The notes below the pieces were generated by a model that worked only from the letters and a program-made list of their open reading frames with translations, ran no database searches and had not been told where the DNA came from. This document shows positions 1 to 10,000 of a DNA stretch of 21,261 nucleotides, piece by piece. The stretch spans positions 28,305 through 49,565 of the forward strand of contig QKYT01000459.1 of assembly GCA_003550305.1 (NCBI GenBank), written 5' to 3'. The DNA is from Glomus cerebriforme (taxonomy: Eukaryota > Glomeromycota > Glomeromycetes > Glomerales > Glomeraceae). The translations under genes and the position numbers were made by a program. Position 1 is the first letter of the stretch. The number at the start of each line of letters is the position of its first letter.

Positions 1-184
1 TTTTTTTGCAATTTGGACAATGGATTTCATTCAACCTGTACTATTTATATTTCTGTTTCATATTTTTATATGGCGTCTTCCATTGATGATTTTTTTTACA
101 TGCCCATAAATATGTATTAGAACTAACTTTAGTTAATATGCTTTGAATATATGCTAAAGCTTCAGTATCAATTTCATCTTGCAT
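1..184 (-). pseudogene. Treble-clef zinc-ribbon protein fragment, broken and cut by the window edge
   Basis: Read on the minus strand, an ATG at 184-182 opens a frame of 46 codons. It is interrupted by a TAG at 41-43 and then continues in the same frame to the window edge. The visible pattern is a C-x3-H-x-W motif (CKKNHQW), about 20 residues of basic and aromatic sequence, then CPNCKK. This C..H.W ... CP.C arrangement is typical of treble-clef/zinc-ribbon domains found in nuclease-like and repeat-rich proteins. The family assignment is inferred from that spacing alone. The TAG sits in the middle of the domain, and a single-base change in a Trp codon would explain it. It lies downstream of, and in the same orientation as, the decayed DNA polymerase. 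The rest of the gene is outside the window, so its function cannot be named. Confidence 0.45.
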
Positions 185-459
185 TTTATAAGTACAATAG
201 AATATCATGTACAGAAATTTGTGATAGTGATCACCAGCTTCAGACTAGTTTGGTCAGAAGAACTGATATATTTAAACTAGTGATTTACACCTTTGGGCAT
301 ATCTGAGGCTGGGTTATATGATCAGAGGTCAGAAGTTCAAAGATAGAAATTAAAGTTAGCCAATATTATTGCATGAGAAAAAATATATAAATAATATTAT
401 ACGAAGCGTTTTATGACTAAATTTTCTTAGCTGAAATTGCTACATCTCACTAAGAGTAC

Positions 460-3400
460 TTAATCATATAATTCAATGATCTTGTCTATATCTGCTTCAG
501 ATGAATTATCTTTTTTACTATCCTGTAATTTTGATAATGTTTGGTAGCATGTGATTTCTAGGCAAACTACTTTGTATCATGTGTTTTAGAAATCTGCTAG
601 TAGCTTACACTCATCCAAATAATATGATGTTAAATATTGTTCTAAGAACATTGCTCGCTTCTTAGTAACTAATTTATATATACTTTCTCTATACCCTATA
701 TCAATCTTGGAAATTTCTTTAAGCAATAATGAAAGTTTTAAGCAAATGGATTCTTCTTGCTTATCTAGTGTATTGAGAAAGGATTGGTAATAAGCATTAT
801 TAATCAGGTGTTCTCTCTTATCGGTGTAAGTAATATCAAATATTTTTTTTATGTAAATGTATGCCTCTTCCCATAAATGAAATATGATGGTTTTATCTTT
901 TCAGACCATCACATAAATTTTTGATATATCCTCTAATCCATTTTTCAGCTAATTTCAGCGCTAAGACATCTCTTATTTTTGATACCTCATCTTCATCTAT
1001 TTTGTCTTCATCCTCTTTGTCTTCATCCAGGTCGTCTTCATCTATCTTATCATTATCTGCTTTATTGTTACCTACTTTATTACCATCTTTTAACTTTTTT
1101 AAGATCCTCAGTACAATTTCAGATGATGGCTAATATCTTTCATCATAGTTAATAAATCATGTATAGAGGCTGATAATAGTTTTCAGATAATAGCTGATAT
1201 TGATCTTTTTACCTAATCATCTCACTATCTCTGGATATTCCATTTTATTCCCTACCCTTTGTAACAAATCATTCTCAACTACAATATACTCAAAGTATTC
1301 GCCTAGTTCTGAGATTTCATAAAGATAAGACTTAGGTATTAGGCCAGTGTTAGGCCCTTTTTTATGTGCCATTTGGCATCTACTTCTTCACAGGTGTGTC
1401 TATCTCACATTCATGAAATGAAATGCTAGACACTCTTATTATTTCTATTTGGCTTCTACACAGCAGTTTTAATTACTCCATTAAGATCTATCTGTGAAAT
1501 ATTATTTATGATCTCTTAGAACACGTCCTCTACAATCTGATATAAGATGCGTGTATTATCCAGCCTCATAGATTCTTCCATGACCTTTTTACCCATCTTA
1601 CGAAAATGTTTAGACTGCCCCCGCTTTACAATTTCAACCCCTCAAATAAAAAGCTTATTATTAAAGTTGGGCTTACTTATATGTGAAATGCCATAGTATT
1701 TCTTCTTTCCAATAAATACTATCAGAAATAAGACTTTCTCATATGCTATTTTGAGATAAGGGGATCCATTATCTTCTCTGAGAAAGTCATTAACTTTACC
1801 TCAGAGTTTGCTCATTACCTTCATAGATATTTCTACCATCTCCTTCCAGTACTTTTTCTTTGATATCTTTTCTAAAATGTATTTCTTATCATACTCCCAG
1901 AAATATTTTTCTGGACAAACAAGATATAATGAATTGGTATTCCCGTATTTTACACCAAACCTTTTACTTCTGATAAGATTAGCAATAAGCTTGATATTCT
2001 GTTGACCAGCTAATGTTACCCCACCTGCTAATGCTTGCAAGAAGAAAAGAAACCCACTATTTCCATCTTCACCATAAAATGTATTCATATACACTTTTAA
2101 AGCGAGTTGTTTTATATTTAGACAGGTGACATTGAAGCAAACTGAAGAGTATTTAGATTTTAAAGCATCTGTAATGTCTTCACCCTTTGCTTCTGCCAAA
2201 CTAATCTCCTTTTCTAATTCTTCTTTTTTATCCTTTAATTGAGCAAGACGTCTTTTTAATGAATTTCGTCTAATAAGCAACTCCTCTAATACTTTTGGAT
2301 AAAGGCCTTTCATTTCAGTTTGGTTTCTATGCTCTATAGACTATGCGAGAATATTGTGACCATTGAATTTGAAATTAATTTTATGAAGCTTTTTACCGTT
2401 TTTCTTTAGAGATTCAGCATGCTCTCAAAATAAAATGATTTTATCAGATGAGAGATTGTATATCATGATAAGGCTTGGATATAATGATGCAAAGTCTAAG
2501 CCAGTTACAAGTCATCTATTTTCAAGATCCTTTATCAGTGAAAAAATATAGTCTTCAGGGTACTTCCCTATTTTCATTTATTCACATAGAATTGTATTAG
2601 TTAAATCTCTTCCTACCATATACCGGCACTTAAAAGATTACGCACTTTCATTCCTGAAGATTATGGATGTCACCTCCTTGTACTTGTTAATTGCATTATA
2701 CTTTACTATTAACTGCTAATAGCTAATAGCATCAATAATACAATATTTAGCCACTTTACGCATCTACTCGGCCATTGTAACATTGGTTTTTTTTAATGCT
2801 CTTTCATAATACTTAAACATATGATAGAAAGGTATATTCAACTTGTTATTGAGTTCATATTCCTTTAAGTAATATGCTAAACTACTCTTTTTAGCTTTAG
2901 AATAAAATTTCATAAAACATAGTCAGACATCAATAGCTATGCATCCAGGGATTTTAAGATACTTTGAATGAAAATTTCTATCATTGACCTTTATTATATT
3001 ATATTAATATTGCCATTTTAAAATTATTTTGATGCTTGAAAGCTTTAATGATATTTGATTGTATATCCATTTAAGAACTCCTAGCTTTTTCGCTTTTTCT
3101 ACAATAAATCTTCAGTCATATTATGTATTGTTAAAACTTATTTGTATATCTGAGGCTAGTAGTTTCCAACACAAGGTGAAGGCTTTTAATAGATTTATTT
3201 GATTCTCACATATAATTGTGATCTAACGTGGATCTGGTATGGTTTTAACATCTACAAGACAGATTTGCTTTAGTAGATTGGAGTCGTCTTTCTAATGGAC
3301 TGACATGCAGATCATAAATATGTTAGATTTATCACTCTGTGCAGTGGAAAAGTTGCCTAGTTCAAGTGAACTATATATTTCTATATCCCATGTAAGAACG

Positions 3401-4135
3401 AGAGTGAGATCCCGTGAAAGGGCCAAGAAAAATAATAGATTATTATAATTGTCCTCACTTATTTGATTGTAATTATTCACAGAAACTTGGAAGAAATAAG
3501 TATTTCATTGAATGTATTTATGAAAATAATTACTTAACATTGCCCAACTTGAACGAGACAATCTTTTTTCACAGGCTACTTTGCAGTAATAGTACATAGG
3601 AGTTAGATCATCAGAAGCAGTGCTAATGCTAACCCTACAAACTGTCTTTAATGCATTATGCCAGTCAAAATAATTTCATGTTTTCACATGGATGTATAAC
3701 TTCTTCTCTGTATGATACCTTTGAAGTGAAAAAGTGCTAATAATTATGATCCCGAACTTCAATGTGCTTTTGAGGGTATTAGATATTATCCTTACTTAAA
3801 TATAGATAATGGTACCTCTTTAGATACTATGACATCAAAGAAAGGCCTAATACCTATAACATTCACAACTGCCTTTTGCCCATTAATCAAGCAATTACTA
3901 ATATGCAAAATATAGATGAACATTCTATTAATGTATTCAGCTTCATCACTTACAACCATAGTCATAAAATGCATGAGTTGTTTATTAGATAAGCATTATT
4001 GAAGTATATCTAACATTCCATTACCATGTTCTACTACGATCTCATTATGTGATAGAATACCGGCTAAAGGATCAGTACTGTTGTAACAGGTGAGAGTTCT
4101 AGTATGATCAGTTTAGTTGAAATTAGTTAGTATAT
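460..4135 (-). pseudogene. Family B DNA polymerase pseudogene, nearly full length
   Basis: Minus-strand translation follows one degraded family B (delta-like) DNA polymerase for about 1,200 codons. From N- to C-terminus I see: an N-terminal region at 4135-3792; an Exo I-like DIE (about 3384); an Exo II region reading FNN with a following YD (about 3130-3115); an Exo III YC..D (about 2740); palm motif A DFASLYPSL (about 2490-2465); motif B KVYMNTFYGEDGN (about 2090-2050); and motif C YGNTNS (about 1940). A thumb region and a long C-terminal extension with an acidic stretch (about 990-1060) follow, and the frame ends at TAA 460-462. More than 20 in-frame stops occur, for example at 3505, 3112, 2923, 2716, 2512, 2425, 2341, 1801, 1642, 1516 and 1456. 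Frame changes lie near 3785, 1355 and 900. Motif C has lost both catalytic aspartates (Asp to Asn), so this copy is dead. The layout, with a long linker before motif B, resembles nucleocytoviral (asfarvirus-like) polymerases. That origin is inference; a selfish-element or plasmid polymerase is the main alternative. The 5' limit is approximate. Confidence 0.85.
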
Positions 4136-4296
4136 GTATGATATTAGTTTAAAAAGTTATACTATCTCTATAAAATTTGAAAATGTTTAATTATTTTTTT
4201 TCGGTGAATGCAAAAAGGAACGATAGTGAATTTAGTAGGCAAAACATAAAGAAAAGACAACCAAATATTCAATTGAAAGTGAAGACTTCTCCATAA

Positions 4297-4515
4297 TCAT
4301 TATATAAAATATTAGAAAAAGCCTTCATCTTTCTAGATATATACTTGGGTATATTATCCAGGATAGTCTTCTTTAGAAATATTATATAAAATTATAGAAG
4401 AAGACTACCCTATCACTAGTATGTATCTGGGTATATCATCCAAGATATTCTTCTTCAGAATCTTTATATAAAATAATGAAAGAAGGCTACCCTATCACTA
4501 GTATATATCCAGCTT
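4297..4515. repeat. Tandem repeat, 82-bp period, about 2.6 copies
   Basis: The word TATATAAAAT begins at 4301, 4383 and 4465, exactly 82 bp apart. The sequence after each copy is alignable: GAAGAAGACTACCCTATCAC in copy 2 against GAAAGAAGGCTACCCTATCAC in copy 3. Copy 1 is the most diverged. Each unit contains an AGAAGAA/TTCTTCT inverted pair and could fold. The third copy stops after about 50 bp. No reading frame runs through it. Confidence 0.8.
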
Positions 4516-5927
4516 TTCTAGCATATTTAATATCACAAATAATAAATATTTTATCATTATACTTACAACTGGCTCTGCTGAATTATTTATTACTTTGTGA
4601 AGTATAGGTTGTTTTTGTTGACTTTTTTTTTCATTAGATTATGTTTATCTACCTTTATTACAAATTATTAAAGCTTTTCAGTAATTGCAACATGTTTTTT
4701 TTATTACATCATCAAATACAAAATGAGCCCAAGTTCAATTATGCTTAGTATTACTTCTTGTATTTATTTTTTAACATTTATATCTAGTTCTGCTTTATGT
4801 TCATTTTGGTTATTGTCCAAAAAATAGTATTACGTTCTGGAGTAAGATAAAATTTATTTCTGTTCGGGAAAGAAAATACTGGACATTAATATATATTTTT
4901 ATGTTACATAGGCATTGCATCATCTTATGTGATCCGCTTCTCATATACATTCGATAAAATAATAATACTTTATTTATAAAATAAAAAACGGGGTCAGAAT
5001 TTGAATATACATATAAACTGTACTGTACAATCTGCAAAACTGTACTGTACACTATGTAATTTATGTAATTGTATGACAGATCATACAGTACAAGATTTTG
5101 AGTAATATGAAAAGTTGTAAAGTAAGGTTGATATATTAAGTTTTGTATGGTCATATGAAATGATCTACAACTGAGTATGATTTGTAAAACTACTACTAAG
5201 TATGCATGTATTACAAAACCATCTAGTGACCTGATAATCGATCGTAATACAACTACCGTATGGTACTGACATTAGTACTCCTCTTGTAAAATACCCTCCG
5301 TTTTTAACTTCTATATATCAAAATACATGTATATTTTAAACTTTATCATGTAAAAGTTTGTTATATGATCATGTATAATTTTATTGCATAATCATGTATA
5401 AAAATAGATTAAATTTTTAAAAATAGGTTAATTTTTGTTATACTGTCACATTATACCATCATATATTAAATTTACATGCCAATTTTGTTTATATATTTGA
5501 CATTATATAACATATTCTATATATTCCAAAATAAGTTTTTACTATGCAAATACATTACTGAGTTATTAAATTTATATGTTTTGCTATGCATATAAAATAC
5601 TGACTATTTTAAAGTTAACCTTTTAAATAAACAAAAAAAAATCTTATTAGAGGTAAAAATTTTTTATATTTAATAAGCAAACTCAAATCCTACCTATTCA
5701 TATATTGTTTGGGATTCTAGTGTACTTATATAAAAGTATTGAAATTAAAAATTTCTTAATTTCAGCTGAATTTAGTAAATTATAATTTAGATATTTCCAT
5801 TTTTGATGATATCTATTCAATAAAAAAAATTTTGCCAATTTTTACATGTATAATATTTATTCTTTAAAAAGGAAATTTTAATCACGTAATATGGTAGTTC
5901 TGGCTAAAATTATTTTATAACTAAAAT

Positions 5928-6112
5928 TACGGTGATTATATAGAGGTTTATTTATTAATAAAAATAATATATACATTTAAGATTAAGGTAATAGTGACTA
6001 TAATTGATTTGTAATTATATAGGAGTAATTTGATATAATTTAAAACTGTTTTTTAAAATCAGATACTTATAAAAAGTTGTGATTATATGGAAGATAATTA
6101 TATAGAGGTCTG
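5928..6112. repeat. Cluster of ATTATATAGAGG-like repeats, possible DNA-transposon end
   Basis: Three related words occur: GTGATTATATAGAGGTTT near 5932, TAATTATATAGGAGTAATTT near 6012, and ATTATATGGAAGATAATTAT running into AGAGGTCTGACTATA near 6083-6112. On the minus strand the last reads TATAGTCAGACCTCTATATA. That is the form of many Tc1/pogo-type terminal inverted repeats (CAG..ACCTC.ATA flanked by TA). I could not find the matching opposite end or any transposase, so this would be a solo end or a decayed MITE at best. Confidence 0.3.
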
Positions 6113-6989
6113 ACTATAATATATAAGAAGTGTATTATAAAAAATATATATATTTAATGTAAAAAGTATTTATTTTTACAAAACTAATGCTAAAATTTTG
6201 CTAAGAAGTTCAAAGAAAATTTTTTTCAAAAAAAAAGTTCATACTTTTTTTTCTTATTACACTTGTCATACGTATTGCAAAAATAAATGTATTACAAATT
6301 ACAATGTTTACTATTTTGTTTATTTTTATTATTATTATTATCATTATCATCAAAATATTACAAATATGTAATGCATCCAGACAACTGAAAATTGCTATAT
6401 GATTTTAATTATTTATTACTTTGTGTAAATATATATAGTTCTTTGTTTTGCTCTGGATAATAAAATTAAGTTATATAATATAAATAAATAGATTTTTAAA
6501 ATTTTGGATTATAAATGATAATTACTATACAAACTTTATATAGCTTTTAAAAATATAAATTATAAGCTATTTTACAAATTTTTAAAGAATGTTATAAATA
6601 TGGTATTTAAGATTTACAGCATTTTTGATATAAGAAATGAGAAATATTTGAATTTTACCTTAAGTGAGAAATAAATTTACTCTTTAAAGAATATTAAAAA
6701 AAAATTTACAAATTATTTATATAAATTAAATATATCAGTTATATGATTAGTTTACTTATTTTCAAGATTATATATATATAAACTGTAAAGTTATTATAAA
6801 ATTTTTTAACATATATTATCTGTTATAATAAAAAATATAATAATTGATACAAAAATAAAGCTAACTACTTTTAGAAAATTATGAATGATACATGGAACCT
6901 TTAACTCTGATTAGTCGTGATTGATTGATCAGAGATCACTGATGGTATACATAATGATCCAGCATACGCAAATTAATCATGTGCCAGTA

Positions 6990-6995
6990 CACGTG
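6990..6995. promoter_or_regulatory. CACGTG E-box upstream of the RBBP6-like gene
   Basis: A palindromic CACGTG lies about 67 bp before the start codon at 7062. It sits within a locally less AT-rich segment that also holds a CTCTGAT/ATCAGAG inverted pair (6905-6911 and 6928-6934). CACGTG is the classic core for bHLH factors. Function here is inferred only from sequence and position. Confidence 0.35.
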
Positions 6996-7061
6996 ATTTA
7001 TACATAGGCTATTGTGAAATAAAAGTGGGCTTTTGAGTTTTCAATACTTACTTGATTAAAG

Positions 7062-10000
7062 ATGTCTCAAATATATTACAAATTCAAAAGTGCTAAAGAT
7101 TACGATAATATTACTTTCGACGGACTTGGAATATCTGTTTTCGATGCAAAAAAAGAAATTTTAACAGCAAAAAAGTTAAAAGGAAATGACTTTGATATTG
7201 TAGTTTCCCATGCTGAATCTGGAGAAGGTATTTGTTTATAATTATATGACAGTGAATAAATCTTAATATATGTTCAATCGTTTTGTAAATTTAAATACAA
7301 TATATAATTAACTTGGGATACTGTTCTTTATAGATTATCAAGAAGATACTGCATTAATACCAAGAAATACACCCATAGTAGTTCGACGAGTACCTACAAA
7401 ACCGGGGAAAGGGACTGCACATCGTTATCTGGAAGGAACGCCAACTGCACCACGCAATGCAGCAACTGGAAATCGAATTAATTATGGAAATGTTAATGGG
7501 TAAATTTTTATTTAATTTTTTTTAATATAATTTATAGATTCTAAATATATATATATATTTATCTTTTTTAGATCTATGACAAAAACTTTTGACTCGTCTA
7601 AGCAACAGCAACAAACGCAAGTTTCACGACCTTCACCTGTTCCAATCACAACTCAAAACTCTAGTGAAGAACAAACAGAAGAAGCCAGAATTGCAGCTAT
7701 GTTTGCACAATCATCAGAGTTTTGGGAAAAAACTCAGGAACAGATGGCTTCGTAAGTTTGTTATTATTGATCTGAATGTATTAGTATATCATGATATTTA
7801 TAATTTCATCTTGTTCAATAGAAAACCAGCACTTCGAAGGCCAAATCAGCCTCGCCCTCAAGTAAAACAACAAATTCAGAAAGCACTTCCACCAAATTAT
7901 GTCTGTTATAGATGCGGACAAAAAGGTATTTATATTAATTCTTACCACAAATTCTTATATCATATCTGAAGTTGGGTTTTATTTTGATCCAAATTGTAAT
8001 ATTTACATTGTTTTGATTTTATAGGTCATTGGATTCAAGCATGTCCGACAAATGGTGATAGATCGTTCGATCATATGAAGGTTAGAAAGACGACGGGAAT
8101 ACCCAGAAGTTTCTTGCAAAAAGTCGAACAAGTTCCTCCTGGCAAAGGAGTACTTGTTACACAAGATGGAAATTTGGTTATTGCTCAAGCAAATGAGTAA
8201 GTTTTCAAGATTCTGTTCAATTTCCATGAAAAAGATCTGCTTTTACATTATACTTAAATTGGCTATTATTTTCTATTAAGTGCTGCTTGGCAAAAATTCC
8301 ATGCCCGCCAAAAATCATATGTGACTACAAATGAAGTACTTGAAGATACTTTTCCGGTACCTCCTGAACTCCAATGCATGATATGTGCCCGACTTCTTAG
8401 AGAAGCTGTTATAACGCCGTGTTGTCAGGCCTCATTTTGTGATGAATGTACGTATCGTTATTGTTGTCCACAGAGACAACAAATTTTAGATTTTTGTTAC
8501 GAATTTTATAGATTAATTAGTCAGGTTAGGCTAGATATATTGTCACAATTTGTTTGTTCTATAATTTTGCCTTTTGTGTTATTTTTATGGTTTTGCTCGC
8601 AAATTGTTTGTTGCACAATAAATATAATCCCTTCGTTATTTTCTCGAGGTTTAAAAACAAAATTAATCTCGAGTTCTAGTCTAGTGAACTTGTGTGCAAT
8701 TTTTTTTAATTTTCTTTCTGTGGAATATGGGTGTTACGAATATTCTTTTAGATAGCATTATATGATAACAGGTGTGAAATTATTGATCCAAGACAAAATT
8801 GGTGATCATTTTCAACCAATGTCTGGATTACATTTGGAAGGTTTATTCCTATATATTATTGGATATGGTTGTGAGTTTCCAAAAAATTTATATTACTGAA
8901 AAGTTCTTGATGACAATGAGGGAAATATTATGGGAATACTAGTTCCGCTATTCGAATCGCAAAGATTTGTATTATATGAAGGAGAAAATTCTATCTTTTT
9001 TTGTCTTCTATTCCTTTTTTATTTCTTATTTTTCTTTTAAAAAAAACTAACCAATATATTACAGCATTTCCTCCCTAAGTTATTGAGTCAGTTATCGTTA
9101 CTAACAGATTTGCTTCTTATTTTTTTTTCCTCTATAAAAATATAAAAAAAAAATTATCTGTTGGTTGGTGATATAAATTTGGATTGATAAATAATTTACA
9201 TAGGTATTCGAAACGCATTAATCAATCCCGAACAAGAAGATCAGCAGTTCAAGTGTCCAAATTGTCGATCTATATTATTACCTGATGACTTACTACCTGA
9301 CAAAGCAACTAGAGAAGCTGTGGATAATCATTTAAGAGATTGGGCAAGACGTAGAAATGAACAAATTGTACCTGAGGGTAATGTTGAAGATGAAGCTGTT
9401 AATAATAATAACGTGATTGTTGAAGAGAGTACAATAGAAGTGCCTATTTCGGCTGAAACTTCAATAGAAAAAGAACAACAGCGATCAACAACAGATTTGG
9501 TAATTAACGAACAACTGTTACCTGCTGTAAAAGTTGAAGATAAGGATAATAAGGAATTTAATGAGACTGTGGACATACAAGTTGATATCGCTGAAGATGG
9601 CGTATCACAAACAACTGCTGCTACTACGCAGCCTCCAAAAGTGAAAACTGAACCAGTACGAATTTCTTTTACTTTTTTGTAATTGATTTTTTTTAAAAAA
9701 AAAATTTAATATAATCAATTCTTTAATAGAGTGCTAAAGTGGAATTACCGAAAAAACCTACTCATGATCTTCCACAAGCTCCACCACAACAGCAATCAGC
9801 ATCTTCACAGCAAACTCAGTTATCGCAAACATCTCAACAATCACAACAACAACTTTCACAGTTTCAACCACAGCAATTATCACGCCAACAGCATCAATTT
9901 CCGAATGCCAATGGAAAAGCTTTTCCGCAACAAAACCCCGCAGCTGCTCAACAAGCAACATACGGACAATTTGGATATTATAATGATTATGGATTTGGTT

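Larger units (their letters stand above)
4136..7061. other. Gene-free AT-rich intergenic region
   Basis: No coding region with a recognisable domain, and no RNA gene, is visible in these 2.9 kb. The open frames are short, low in complexity and without motifs. The stretch holds an 82-bp tandem repeat (about 4297-4515), a duplicated AACTGTACTGTACA motif at about 5027-5053, and a cluster of ATTATATAGAGG-type repeats (about 5928-6112). The last part, about 6900-7061, is less AT-rich and serves as the upstream region of the RBBP6-like gene. Confidence 0.6.

Noticed and set aside
921..1133. Plus-strand Ser-rich open frame of 70 codons
   Set aside because: It is the antisense shadow of the acidic Asp/Glu-rich stretch in the minus-strand polymerase pseudogene.
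4810..5154. Minus-strand 114-codon frame in the AT-rich intergenic region
   Set aside because: The translation is AT-driven (Y, I, N, F), with no motif, splice context or coding bias.
8448..8755. Membrane-protein-like open frame continuing from RBBP6 exon 6
   Set aside because: It is intron sequence after a good GTACGT donor. The RING finger completes only when spliced to 9204.
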